Of a stretch of DNA of 64,000 bases, positions 27,722-35,967 are shown in pieces (position 1 is the stretch's first letter; every line of letters starts with the position of its first letter). The position numbers and the translations under genes were made by a program. The notes below the pieces were generated by a model, which searched no databases, had not been told where the DNA came from, and saw only the letters and a program-made list of their open reading frames with translations. Source of the DNA: Streptomyces flavochromogenes. Its GTDB lineage: Bacteria; Actinomycetota; Actinomycetes; Streptomycetales; Streptomycetaceae. The stretch spans positions 401,264 through 465,263 of the forward strand of contig NZ_JNZO01000006.1 in assembly GCF_000717595.1 (NCBI RefSeq). Direction: 5' to 3'.

Positions 27722-27806
27722 GGAGAAGCACATGATCCGGAAGCGGTGACCCTGGGTGAGCATCAGGGGCCGCGAAGGGCCCTTGGGAGGGCCGTCAGGG
27801 GCAGAA

Positions 27807-27844
27807 CGAAGCCCCCGATCACGGGGGAACAACCGGGGGCTTCG
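27807..27844. terminator. Terminator hairpin in the EccA-kinase spacer
   Basis: 11-bp perfect stem (cgaagcccccg and complement) with a 16-nt loop. On the minus strand it is followed by TTCTG and lies about 100 bp after the kinase stop, so it most likely ends that transcript. The rest of the 27639-27947 spacer holds the promoter above, a five-codon ATG ORF at 27732 behind an AAGGAG, and a small hairpin near 27853; no other gene is visible. Confidence 0.55.
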
Positions 27845-27947
27845 CGTCCGCGGCGGCTCCGAAAAGCCGCACATTCAGAACGTAAGACCTGTACGCCCCT
27901 TGGGTCAAGCGGAGTTGAGGCACTTGCGAAAGCGGACTTTCGGCCCC

Positions 27948-28577
27948 TCAGTTCACGGACATGAAGCCGTCACGGTACGTGATGATCTGGTCCGTGCCCG
28001 CTGTCACACCCGGCCCGGGGAGCCAGTCGTACCCCTCGTGGCGCTCGCGTACCAGGGTGTCGGCGAAGGGCCGGGAGGGGTCCCCGGCGAAATGGCGAGT
28101 CTCCGCCACGGTCCAGCCGTCCCAGAAAGCGGCCTGGTCCGGGCCGTCCCGATGGCGGCCCCGCGCCCACGACTCCTCGGGACCGCGCTCCATCCACAGC
28201 AGCCACGCGAGGAACGGCCGCACCACCGCCCGTCCCACGCCGACCCCCTCGACGAGGACGACCGGGGCCGGCGGGAGCTCGCGCGTCTCGCCGAAGCGGT
28301 GGAGGTTCCAGTCGTACGGACGGTACGACGCGCTCTCGCCGCGCGCGAGGGGACCGAGGACCTGCTCCCGCAGCCGCCCGGTCCACTCGAAGAGCTCCTC
28401 GTGCGTGGCGAGGTCGTCGAGGTGGAGGACGGGGGCGTCGCCCAGGGCGGTGGAGAGGCGGGCGGCCAGCGTGGACTTGCCGGAGCCCGCGTGGCCGTCG
28501 ACCGCGATCAGCCGGACCGGTCCGCAGGAGGGCGGCAGCCGGAGCAGCGCGTGGGCCGCGCGATCGAGGTCGTTCAT
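27948..28577 (-). CDS. Uridine kinase-like P-loop protein
   Basis: 209 aa; start 28577 (MNDLDRAAHALL) is preferred over an upstream frame without a ribosome-binding site. Walker A is VDGHAGSGKST near residue 30; LHLDDLATHEE and YDWNLHRF match the uridine kinase/phosphoribulokinase-like family, in which an aspartate after the second strand contacts the acceptor. The acceptor is unknown, possibly a nucleoside or pantothenate-like compound. Confidence 0.78.
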   Translation of the reverse strand: MNDLDRAAHALLRLPPSCGPVRLIAVDGHAGSGKSTLAARLSTALGDAPVLHLDDLATHEELFEWTGRLREQVLGPLARGESASYRPYDWNLHRFGETRELPPAPVVLVEGVGVGRAVVRPFLAWLLWMERGPEESWARGRHRDGPDQAAFWDGWTVAETRHFAGDPSRPFADTLVRERHEGYDWLPGPGVTAGTDQIITYRDGFMSVN

Positions 28578-28919
28578 GGGCCCAGGGTAGGGGAGTGGGG
28601 GACCGTCGCAGGTCAGGGAGGTACCGCCGTCAGTGGTAGAGACCAATATTGGTGCGGCGACGCGGGGCGAAGTGCTGGCGGAGGCGTGGTGGAAGCCGCG
28701 ATAGTGGGGCGCGCGCGGCCCGTCCGTGCGCCCTGCGGGTCCCGGCGCCCGGAGGCCACTACGCCCGCGTGCCCGCCCGCCCGCGGGCCCGGCCCGGTCC
28801 GCCGGCCCCCTGCCTCAAGACCCGGCCCGCCCCACGCCCGCCCGCTCGCCCTGCCGCTCGCTCGTCCGGCTCGTCCACAGGTTCGTACGCCCACCGTTCT
28901 CGACTGGGGGTCACCGTCC
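28578..28919. other. Spacer between kinase and C39 peptidase genes
   Basis: 342 bp without a convincing gene. It holds the phased TGGT/ACCA site listed separately (28634-28653) and a CG-only stretch (28710-28880) of short GCCCG-type repeats. The promoter of the peptidase gene presumably lies here, but I could not fix -35 and -10 boxes. Confidence 0.5.
28634..28653. promoter_or_regulatory. Phased half-site cluster TGGT-N4-ACCA-N4-TGGT
   Basis: TGGT (28634), ACCA (28642) and TGGT (28650) are evenly spaced; the right part is the perfect palindrome ACCAATATTGGT. The left part, AGTGGTAGAGACCAAT, matches 13 of 16 positions of the DasR consensus. It lies in the divergent spacer between the kinase and the secreted peptidase. 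It is a possible operator; the regulator is unknown. Confidence 0.4.
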
Positions 28920-30320
28920 ATGACCAGCTCCACCCCGCGCAGAACCGTTCTCGCAGCGGCCCTCGCGGCCGCCGGAACGGCGGCCACGGCCGCTCCCGCC
29001 GTTGCCGCCGTCCCCGACCGTGCCGCCCGCCGCCCGGGCGCGGACCCGGCCTCCGCCGGGGACGCGGGGCGGGGCCACGCCCCCGCACCCGGCCTCGTCG
29101 ACAACCGCTTCTGGGCCTCGTACACGGACTGGAGGTGCGGCAGCGCGGCCGGTACGAGGGCGGTCGCCGGACACCGCCCGGGTCTGGTCCTCGCCGCCCC
29201 GGCCGGGCGCACCGACTACACCGACCCGCACACCGGGCGGACCTCCGCTTGGGAGTACGCCGTCTGGACCTCGCCCGAGCACACCCCGACCGTGCCCGCC
29301 GCCGAGGTCATCGCCTCCTGGAACGCCCACACCCCGCCCGGCACCTGGCTCCAGGTCGAGCTGTCCGGCACGTACACCGACGCGACCGCCACCCCCTGGT
29401 ACGTCCTGGGCCGCTGGGCCTCCGGGGACGGCGACATCCGGCGGACCTCGGTCGACGACCAGACCGACGGCAGGAGCACCGTCTGGACCGACACCTTCGC
29501 GATCGACGACACGGCGAGCGGGCTGCGGCTGGCCTCGTACCGCCTGCGGCTGACGCTCTACCGCGCCCCGGGCAGCGGTCTCACGCCCACGGTCTGGCGG
29601 ATCGGCGCGATGGCCTCGGACATCCCGGACCGCTTCACGGTCCCGGCCTCCGGCCCGGGGCTCGCCCGCGAGCTGGCCGTGCCGCGCTATTCGCAGAACA
29701 CCCACGTCGGGCAGTACCCCGAGTACGACAACGGCGGCGAGGCGTGGTGCAGCCCGACCTCCTCCCAGATGATCGTCGAGTACTGGGGGCGCCGTCCCTC
29801 GGCCGAGGACCTCGACTGGGTGAACCCGGCCTTCGCCGACCCCCAGGTCTGCCACGCGGCCCGCTTCACCTTCGACCACCAGTACGAGGGCTGCGGCAAC
29901 TGGCCCTTCAACGCCGCCTACGCGGCCACGTACCCCGACATGAACGCCGTGGTCACCCGGCTGCGCTCGCTCACCGAACTGGAGAGCCTCGTCCGGGCCG
30001 GCATCCCGGCCATAACGTCCCAGTCCTTCCTCAAGGAGGAACTGACCGGGGCCGGCTACGGCACCTCAGGCCACCTCATGACCGTCATCGGCTTCACGGC
30101 GGACGGCGACATCATCGCGAACGACCCCGCCTCCCCGAGCAACGAGGCCGTCCGCCGGGTCTACCGACGCCGCGAGTGGGAGAACATCTGGCTCCGCACC
30201 AAGCGCTACGACGCGAACGGCAAGGTCAGAAGCGGTACGGGCGGGGTCTGCTACGTCTACTGGCCGCACAGACCGTCACCGACCCAACGCCGCGCGCTGC
30301 AGGATCTCGGCCTGGCGTGA
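28920..30320 (+). CDS. Secreted peptidase C39 family protein
   Basis: 466 aa from ATG 28920. The N-terminus MTSSTPRRTVLAAALAAAG has a twin-arginine-like pair and a hydrophobic core ending in AVAAVP, so export is by Tat or Sec. After a beta-rich region (about 60-240) comes a C39-like papain fold: Cys in GGEAWCSPTSSQM, His in SGHLMTVIGF and Asp in ANDPAS. Related actinobacterial proteins have an unknown substrate; no ABC transporter or peptide precursor is adjacent, so bacteriocin processing is not indicated. Confidence 0.85.
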   Translation: MTSSTPRRTVLAAALAAAGTAATAAPAVAAVPDRAARRPGADPASAGDAGRGHAPAPGLVDNRFWASYTDWRCGSAAGTRAVAGHRPGLVLAAPAGRTDYTDPHTGRTSAWEYAVWTSPEHTPTVPAAEVIASWNAHTPPGTWLQVELSGTYTDATATPWYVLGRWASGDGDIRRTSVDDQTDGRSTVWTDTFAIDDTASGLRLASYRLRLTLYRAPGSGLTPTVWRIGAMASDIPDRFTVPASGPGLARELAVPRYSQNTHVGQYPEYDNGGEAWCSPTSSQMIVEYWGRRPSAEDLDWVNPAFADPQVCHAARFTFDHQYEGCGNWPFNAAYAATYPDMNAVVTRLRSLTELESLVRAGIPAITSQSFLKEELTGAGYGTSGHLMTVIGFTADGDIIANDPASPSNEAVRRVYRRREWENIWLRTKRYDANGKVRSGTGGVCYVYWPHRPSPTQRRALQDLGLA

Positions 30321-30328
30321 GCATGCAC

Positions 30329-30400
30329 GGACCGGCGGCCGCCTCGACGACCTGACGGCAGCGTTCCTGTCAGTCCTGCGCGAGGCGGCCGTACCGGTCC
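30329..30400 (+). terminator. Long imperfect hairpin after the C39 peptidase gene
   Basis: ggaccggcggccgcctcg pairs with cgaggcggccgtaccggtcc, one 2-nt bulge, enclosing a smaller ctgac/gtcag hairpin. It starts 8 bases after the stop. Confidence 0.6.
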
Positions 30401-30581
30401 GCCGTCATCCCGCCGCGAACCGGCCCTCGTTCCCCCGCCGAACGCCGAATGATCATGACCTGCGGTAACGGTCTACGCTCGGCCGCGACCACGTGCGCTG
30501 TGTCATGCGCACGGCATTGACGGCGGCGGATTCGCCGCCAGGGGGAGCGCGGGCCCGGGGGGTCCGCGCCGTAAGGAACGC

Positions 30582-32591
30582 ATGTATCAGCACATCAAAC
30601 AGAAGATCGTCACGCTCGTCACCGTCCTGTGCCTGACCGTCGTCGGGGGCGCGGGGACCGCGGCGGCGGCCGGGCAGGCCGAGCGGGAACCCACACTGCT
30701 GGAGATCGCGGCACGGTTCTCGAAGTACTCCCAGTGCGGTGAGAAGCCGCTGCTCGAGCGGCCGAAGTGTTACAAGGAGTTCGCGCTCACCTCCGTCAAG
30801 ATCGGCGTCGGCGTGGGGCTCTATCTCTACATCTCGCAGAAGGCGATGCGGGACGGCGGCGCGTCGTTCGTCGCGTTGAACAAGGAACTTCGGGCGCTCG
30901 ACAGCCTGCAGCCCCTCGCCCTGCTGGACCCGGACAAGGAGACGGATCCCGAGAAGAGGCGCCAGATCCTCGACCAGACGGTCAAGGCGCTCAAGGCGTC
31001 CAAGCCGCACCTGGACAGGCTCCGCGGCAACCTGGTGGACGCCTCGCGGATCCTCGGCGATCACAACGACTCCGTCCTGGCCCTCGTCCTGCTCACCCTC
31101 GCCGCCCCGGAGTACCACCAGCCGCCCAGGCCCCTGCCGGACTACGACGTGGAGATCCTGGACATCGGCGGGTTCTTCAAGGACATCAACAAGGCCCTCG
31201 ACCAGACCATCGCGGGCATGGACCAGATGAACGCCGGCCTCGACCAGATGAACGACGCGATGGTCGACGTCAACCGGGGCATCGACCAGGTCAACAAGGG
31301 CCTGAACCAGGCCAACAAGGGCATGAAGGAGCTCAACAAGGGCGTCGCCCAGGCCAACAAGGGCATGGACCAGACGAAGAAGGCGGTCTCCGACTTCAAC
31401 AAGGCGGCGGACCGCCTCCACGAACTGCCGGACATCGACTTCGACTTCTCGAAGATCGCCGACAACATCGGCGCGAACGGCATGTCACCCGCGGAGCTCG
31501 CCGCGCAGGAGCGCAGGATGTCCCTGCTGCTCGACCTGCTGCCGGGCATCGGCGACGGCAAGGGCATTCTGGACGCCCTCACCGGCAAGGACTCCGGCAC
31601 GGGCGAGCAACTGAGCACCACCGACCGGATCCTGGGCTCGCTCGCGATGCTGCGCTGGCTCAAGACCGGCGGCAAGCTCATTCCCGACGACATCCGCTCC
31701 GCCCGCAAGGCCGACGACGTCTTCGCGTGCAACAGCTTCCCGGCGGGCACGCGGGTCCTGATGGCAGACGGATCGCACCGGACGATCCAGGACGTCCGGG
31801 AGGGCGACCTGGTCCTGGCGACCGAAGCCGGCGGCGACACGGAGCCGACCGAGCCCCGGCCGGTCCTGTCGGTGCCGTTCACCTCCTCCCTGACGGACAA
31901 GACGTTCGTACGCCTCACGGTCACCGCGGGCGACGGCACGGAGTCGTCCGTGACGTCCACCGAGGGCCACCGGTACTGGCTGCCCGAGCGCCGGTCCTGG
32001 GTGTCCGCCGGCACCGTGGTGGCAGGCGACCGTCTGCGGACGGCGGAGGGCGCGCAGGTCGCGGTGACCGCGACGGCCCGATTCGCCGCGCACCAGGACA
32101 CGTACGACCTCGACGTGAGCGGTATCGACAGCTACTACGTCGAGATCGGCACCGAGGACGTCCTCGTCCACAACTGCACCGACCTGGGGCGTGCCCAGCG
32201 CCTGTTCCCGGGCGTCGCGCACACCCTCGACGAGCATGTCGACGTGGACCTGCAGCAGATGAAGAACCTGGCGATCAAGAAGACCGAGAAGATCGGCAGG
32301 CCCACGCCCAGCTCGCGGTGGTCGAGCGCGGACCTGGCGCAGAAGGCGGTCAACCAGCTCGTCGACGAGAACAAGGCCCGCATCGACAAGTGGGTACGGG
32401 ATTCCGGCAAGCCCGGAAAGCCGCAGCAGCTCACGCTGACGGGGACCTACGGGACCGGGTCGCTCGGTGACAGTGTCGACCACCTCGGCAACCATACGAG
32501 GACGACGAGCAACCGCTTCTCCGTGACGCTGGCCGTGAAGCAGGGGCACAAGCCCGGCGGCTTCTACGTCCTGACCGCCTACCCGCTGTGA
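30582..32591 (+). CDS. Sec-exported polymorphic toxin: heptad repeats, HINT, RNase A-like C-terminus
   Basis: 669 aa from ATG 30582 (GTAAGGAACGC before it). Order: Sec signal peptide (1-30); helical region with Cys52 and Cys63 and a hydrophobic stretch near 72-85; about eleven seven-residue repeats (203-279, e.g. GLNQANK, GMKELNK, GVAQANK); a pretoxin HINT domain (383-532) opening CNSFPAGTRVLM, with the TSTEGH block and ending VLVHNC; and a C-terminal domain (533-669). That domain has AHTLDEHVDVD (His547, His552), a long helix ending IDKWV, and GGFYVLTAYP, which fit the CdiA-CT RNase A-like family. It is coupled to a probable immunity gene. Confidence 0.82.
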   Translation: MYQHIKQKIVTLVTVLCLTVVGGAGTAAAAGQAEREPTLLEIAARFSKYSQCGEKPLLERPKCYKEFALTSVKIGVGVGLYLYISQKAMRDGGASFVALNKELRALDSLQPLALLDPDKETDPEKRRQILDQTVKALKASKPHLDRLRGNLVDASRILGDHNDSVLALVLLTLAAPEYHQPPRPLPDYDVEILDIGGFFKDINKALDQTIAGMDQMNAGLDQMNDAMVDVNRGIDQVNKGLNQANKGMKELNKGVAQANKGMDQTKKAVSDFNKAADRLHELPDIDFDFSKIADNIGANGMSPAELAAQERRMSLLLDLLPGIGDGKGILDALTGKDSGTGEQLSTTDRILGSLAMLRWLKTGGKLIPDDIRSARKADDVFACNSFPAGTRVLMADGSHRTIQDVREGDLVLATEAGGDTEPTEPRPVLSVPFTSSLTDKTFVRLTVTAGDGTESSVTSTEGHRYWLPERRSWVSAGTVVAGDRLRTAEGAQVAVTATARFAAHQDTYDLDVSGIDSYYVEIGTEDVLVHNCTDLGRAQRLFPGVAHTLDEHVDVDLQQMKNLAIKKTEKIGRPTPSSRWSSADLAQKAVNQLVDENKARIDKWVRDSGKPGKPQQLTLTGTYGTGSLGDSVDHLGNHTRTTSNRFSVTLAVKQGHKPGGFYVLTAYPL

Positions 32592-33298
32592 CGAGGAGCA
32601 GTTCCGTGCATGACCGGGAATCTCAGCACGAGTGGATGGACTTCGACTTCGGTGTGACCGCGCTGGGGTCCTCCTTCCACGGGGACTGGGTCCTCGACGC
32701 CGAGGACGAGCTGGATCATGTCCGGGCGTACCTCGGCGCCCCGGAGGGCGACCCCACGGGCCTCATCCTTCTCGTCGAGGACATCCTGCGGCTGCGGGAC
32801 TCGGGGCTCGACGGCGAGGAGCTCAACCTGTTGTGGCGGGCCACGGACCCGCCGTACGGCGGGTCGCCGGAGATCCGGGGCGCCGAGCGCGCGTGGCTGG
32901 AGCGGCTCCTCGTCGTGGCCGTTCCCCTGGCGCGTGCGAGTGGCGCGTCGGAGGCCGACTGCTCCTCGTACCCCCCGTGCGGGGTGGGCGGGCAGAGCGC
33001 GGTGGCGGTGGAGCATCGGCGGCTGGCGGCCGAGGTGGTGGAGCTGGTCGGGAGCCTCGACCAGCGGCCGGACCGGAGCCACGTGCCGCTGGAACCGCCG
33101 CTGGAACCGGTGCGGGACGCACTGGTGCGCTGCGCCGAGACGGTGTGCTCGGAGCTCGCGTTCCGCTTTCTGCTGAGGGCCGCAGACAAGCTCTGCTCGC
33201 GCCTGTCGCCCGTGACGTACCGTCGCCTCGAACGGCTCGGCGCGGCGTTCGGGTACGGTCCGCACGTCGTCGACGCGGTTCGCTATCTCGTGGCCTGA
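32588..33298 (+). CDS. Probable immunity protein of the RNase A-like toxin
   Basis: 236 aa from GTG 32588, whose GTGA overlaps the toxin stop: strict translational coupling. The first about 100 residues (FHGDWVLDAEDELDHVRAYLG, GLILLVEDILRLRDSGLDGEELNLLW) resemble CdiI-type contact-dependent inhibition immunity proteins. The rest is helical with a cysteine pair (DCSSYPPCG) and no signal peptide or membrane segment, as expected of a cytosolic antidote. Assignment rests on position and fold impression. A clean terminator follows. Confidence 0.72.
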   Translation: MTRSSSVHDRESQHEWMDFDFGVTALGSSFHGDWVLDAEDELDHVRAYLGAPEGDPTGLILLVEDILRLRDSGLDGEELNLLWRATDPPYGGSPEIRGAERAWLERLLVVAVPLARASGASEADCSSYPPCGVGGQSAVAVEHRRLAAEVVELVGSLDQRPDRSHVPLEPPLEPVRDALVRCAETVCSELAFRFLLRAADKLCSRLSPVTYRRLERLGAAFGYGPHVVDAVRYLVA

Positions 33299-33319
33299 CC
33301 TGCGGCGCGCCGGTCGGAT

Positions 33320-33354
33320 CGACGGGCGGGTGGGCGAAGGGAGCCCGCCCGTCG
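33320..33354 (+). terminator. Terminator of the toxin-immunity operon
   Basis: 11-bp perfect stem (cgacgggcggg and complement) with a 13-nt loop, 22 bases after the immunity stop and followed by ctcctgg. The rest of 33299-33631 is GC-rich and carries no gene I can support; a probable promoter for the small gene at 33632 lies within it. Confidence 0.65.
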
Positions 33355-33631
33355 CTCCTGGTGCCGGGGCCGTGATCACACGGACCGGTCTTGTCCGGAG
33401 AGCCGATCGAGGGCCGATTCCGTCCGGCTCCGCACCGAGCGGCACGACGCGAGCGGGGGAGTGGTCTCCGGCACAGGAGGGGGCCGCTCCCTCTGCCTCC
33501 CCGACCGGCCCTCGCCCGCCCGACGCAGGGCAGTCGCGGCCCTCGGCGTCGTCCGGCGCGACGGTGCGGCCCCGGGGGACGTGACCGACGTCTCTACCCC
33601 GGGGCCGCCCCCGTACCGCAAGGTGGTCGCC

Positions 33632-33787
33632 ATGACCTCCACCTCCGCCGCCGCCACCCGACTCCTCGTCCGCGCCCGGACGGGCGGCCCGAAGGACGAC
33701 CGGGGTCCCAAGCTCCTCGAGCACGTCCTCGGCTGGACCCTGGTCGTCCTGCTGGCCGTGCTCGTCACCCGGGCCGGCCTCATGTGA
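33632..33787 (+). CDS. Small single-span membrane protein
   Basis: 51 aa from ATG 33632 with AAGGTGG upstream; longer in-frame starts (33461) give arginine/proline-rich, non-protein-like sequence. The N-terminal half is polar (TGGPKDDRGPKLLEHV), then one strong membrane segment GWTLVVLLAVLVTRAGLM ends the protein. The function is unknown. Short proteins of this look occur in Streptomyces, but I cannot name the family. Confidence 0.5.
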   Translation: MTSTSAAATRLLVRARTGGPKDDRGPKLLEHVLGWTLVVLLAVLVTRAGLM

Positions 33788-33808
33788 CGTCGGCGGACCG
33801 TCGGCGCT

Positions 33809-34005
33809 GAGCCGACGGGAGTGCTCCGCACGGCCGCCTCCTCGGTCGGCCGTGCCTCCACGGGGCCCGTTCTGAGCCGACGGGAGCGCTCCGCACTGCC
33901 GCCTCGGTCCGCCCGTGCCGCCTCGGTCCGCCGTGCCTCCCCGGGCCCGTCCGGAGCCGGTGGGACCGCTGCGCACGGCCACGTCGGTCGGCCGTGCCCC
34001 TCGGC
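33809..34005. repeat. Three diverged tandem copies of a 50-80-bp unit
   Basis: Each copy begins GAGCCGRYGGGA and contains CGCACGGCC or CGCACTGCC followed by CGGTCNGCCGTGCC. Starts are at 33809, 33874 and 33954; the middle copy carries an extra internal duplication (gcctcggtccgcc twice). The array fills the space before the acyl-CoA dehydrogenase leader. Confidence 0.65.
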
Positions 34006-34129
34006 GTCCGTGTGATCCCCCGGTCGCCGGGTGATCCCGATGCCTCGAACGGGCATACTCCCCGCGACCCCGCGCGCGCCCCGCACGCCCGTGCCCGTGC
34101 CCGCGCCCGGCAGGGAGGAGCGCCCGGCC

Positions 34130-35305
34130 ATGGCCGACACCACCCCGGACGGCGTCGAACGCCGGCTGCCCACCGACGAGGCCCGCGAGCTGCTCGCCCT
34201 GACGCGGGACATCGCCCGGCGGGAGATCGCTCCGCGCGCCGCCGAGGAGGAGGCCGCCGGACACTTCCCCCGCGAGCTGTTCGCCCTGCTGTCCCGCTCC
34301 GGGCTGCTCGGACTGCCCTACGACCCCGAACACGGCGGGGGCGGTCAGCCGTACGAGGTCTACCTCCAGGTCCTGGAGGAGCTGGCCGCCGCCCGGCTCA
34401 CCGTCGGGCTCGGCGTCAGCGTCCACAGCCTCTCCTGTCATGCCCTCGCCCGCTACGGCACCGACGAGCAGCGAGCCGCCCATCTGCCCGCGATGCTGGG
34501 CGGTGGCCTTCTCGGCGCCTACTGCCTTTCCGAACCGGCCGCCGGATCGGACGCGGCGGCGCTCCGTACCCGGGCCGTCCGGGACGGCGACGGCGGCGAC
34601 TGGGTGATCGACGGCACCAAGGCGTGGATCACCCATGGCGGGATCGCCGACTTCTGCACGGTCATGGCCCGGACCGGCGAGGAGGGTGCGCGGGGCATCA
34701 CCGCCTTCCTGGTGCCCGGGGACGCGCCGGGGCTGAGCGCGGCTCCGCCCGAACGCAAGATGGGCATGAAGGGCTCGCCCACGGCCCAGCTCCACTTCGA
34801 CGGGGTCCGGGTCCCCGACGCGCGGCGCCTCGGTGCGGAGGGTCAGGGCTTCGCCATCGCGCTCGACGCCCTGGACTCGGGGCGGCTGGGCATCGCCGCC
34901 TGCGCGGTCGGACTCGGTCAGGCGGCCCTGGACGTGGCCGTCGCGTACGCCATGGAGCGCCGCCAGTTCGGCCGGCCGATCGCCGACTTCCAGGGCCTCC
35001 GCTTCCTCCTCGCCGACATGGCGACCCGGATCGAGGCGGGCCGGGCGCTCTATCTGGAGGCGGCACGGCTCCGGGACGAAGGGCGGCCCTTCGGCCGCTG
35101 CGCGGCGATGGCGAAGCTGTTCTGCTCGGACGCCGCCATGCAGATCACGACGGACGCGGTGCAGGTGCTCGGCGGGTACGGGTACACGGCGGACTTCCCC
35201 GTGGAGCGGTATCTGCGGGAGGCGAAGATGCTCCAGATCGTCGAGGGCACGAACCAGATCCAGCGGGTGGTGATCAGCCGAGCGCTGCTGAAGGGTGGAA
35301 GGTAG
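34130..35305 (+). CDS. Acyl-CoA dehydrogenase family protein
   Basis: 391 aa from ATG 34130, chosen for its GGGAGGAG ribosome-binding site and because it gives the family's normal length; an in-frame ATG at 34031 adds a proline-rich tail. Landmarks are YCLSEPAAGSDAA, WITHGGIADF, FGRPIADFQGLRF and the C-terminal IVEGTNQIQR, whose Glu is the catalytic base of short/medium-chain enzymes. It introduces the alpha,beta double bond in an acyl-CoA with FAD. It may work with the phosphotransferase-like kinase 3 kb downstream. Confidence 0.9.
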   Translation: MADTTPDGVERRLPTDEARELLALTRDIARREIAPRAAEEEAAGHFPRELFALLSRSGLLGLPYDPEHGGGGQPYEVYLQVLEELAAARLTVGLGVSVHSLSCHALARYGTDEQRAAHLPAMLGGGLLGAYCLSEPAAGSDAAALRTRAVRDGDGGDWVIDGTKAWITHGGIADFCTVMARTGEEGARGITAFLVPGDAPGLSAAPPERKMGMKGSPTAQLHFDGVRVPDARRLGAEGQGFAIALDALDSGRLGIAACAVGLGQAALDVAVAYAMERRQFGRPIADFQGLRFLLADMATRIEAGRALYLEAARLRDEGRPFGRCAAMAKLFCSDAAMQITTDAVQVLGGYGYTADFPVERYLREAKMLQIVEGTNQIQRVVISRALLKGGR

Positions 35306-35392
35306 CAGGGCAGCCGGAGTCGCCCTCGCGGCGATCTCCGCGCGGGGCTCCTGTTCCCGAGGAGGACTTCTGATGCGCAGCGTGCGTACTCG

Positions 35393-35935
35393 ATGAGCAC
35401 CTCGCTCGACGGCTACATCGTCGGGCCGGACGGCGGCTTCGACTGGACGGTCCCCGACGAAGAGGTCTTCCGCTTCTGGATCGACGAGATCCGAGGTGTC
35501 GGCGTCCACCTGCTGGGCCGACGGCTGTACGAGACGATGCTGTATTGGGAGACCGCCGCCGAGGATCCGTCGCTCGACGACGCCGGGCGCGAGTGGACCG
35601 CGCTCTGGAAGCCCCTCCCCAAGGTGGTCTTCTCCCGCACGCTGTCGGAGGTGCAGGGGCGTGCCCGCCTTGCCTCCGGTGGGTTGGCGGAGGAGATCGA
35701 ACGGTTGCGCGCCGAGCCGGGGGAGGGCGACATCGCGATCGGCGGCGCGACGCTCGCCGCCGAGGCGGCCGTGCTCGGCCTGATCGACGAGTACCAGGTC
35801 ATGGTCTACCCGGTGCTGGTCGGCGGTGGCATTCCGTTCTTCGCCCGGAACGAGCGCCAGGTGGAACTCGAACTCGTCGAGACCCGTACGTTCGGTCCCA
35901 GGGTCGTGTACCTCCGCTATCGCGTGGCGCGCTAG
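35393..35935 (+). CDS. Dihydrofolate reductase family (RibD C-terminal-like) protein with displaced start
   Basis: 180 aa from ATG 35393: SLDGYIVGPDGGFDW, VHLLGRRLYETMLYW, ALPKVVFS-like WKPLPKVVFSRTL and IAIGGATLAAEA are the marks of the YyaP/YwjB group of NADPH reductases. The usual N-terminus (about seven residues, MRxVxYS, before MSxSLDG) is present at 35373 behind a strong GAGGAGG but is one base out of frame and stops at TGA 35394, which overlaps the ATG. The protein may therefore be made by termination-reinitiation, or the gene carries a recent one-base deletion. Confidence 0.75.
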   Translation: MSTSLDGYIVGPDGGFDWTVPDEEVFRFWIDEIRGVGVHLLGRRLYETMLYWETAAEDPSLDDAGREWTALWKPLPKVVFSRTLSEVQGRARLASGGLAEEIERLRAEPGEGDIAIGGATLAAEAAVLGLIDEYQVMVYPVLVGGGIPFFARNERQVELELVETRTFGPRVVYLRYRVAR

Positions 35936-35967
35936 GCAGCAGGATCGCGCGCGGGGCGGGCAGGGCG

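Noticed and set aside
28920..30320. Bacteriocin-processing C39 peptidase
   Set aside because: The protein is itself exported, has no ABC transporter domains, and no double-glycine precursor peptide is nearby.
30453..32549. Long minus-strand ORFs opposite the toxin gene (e.g. 31142-32101, 31485-32549)
   Set aside because: Their composition is that of GC-rich shadow frames; the plus-strand frame carries a signal peptide, HINT and toxin motifs.
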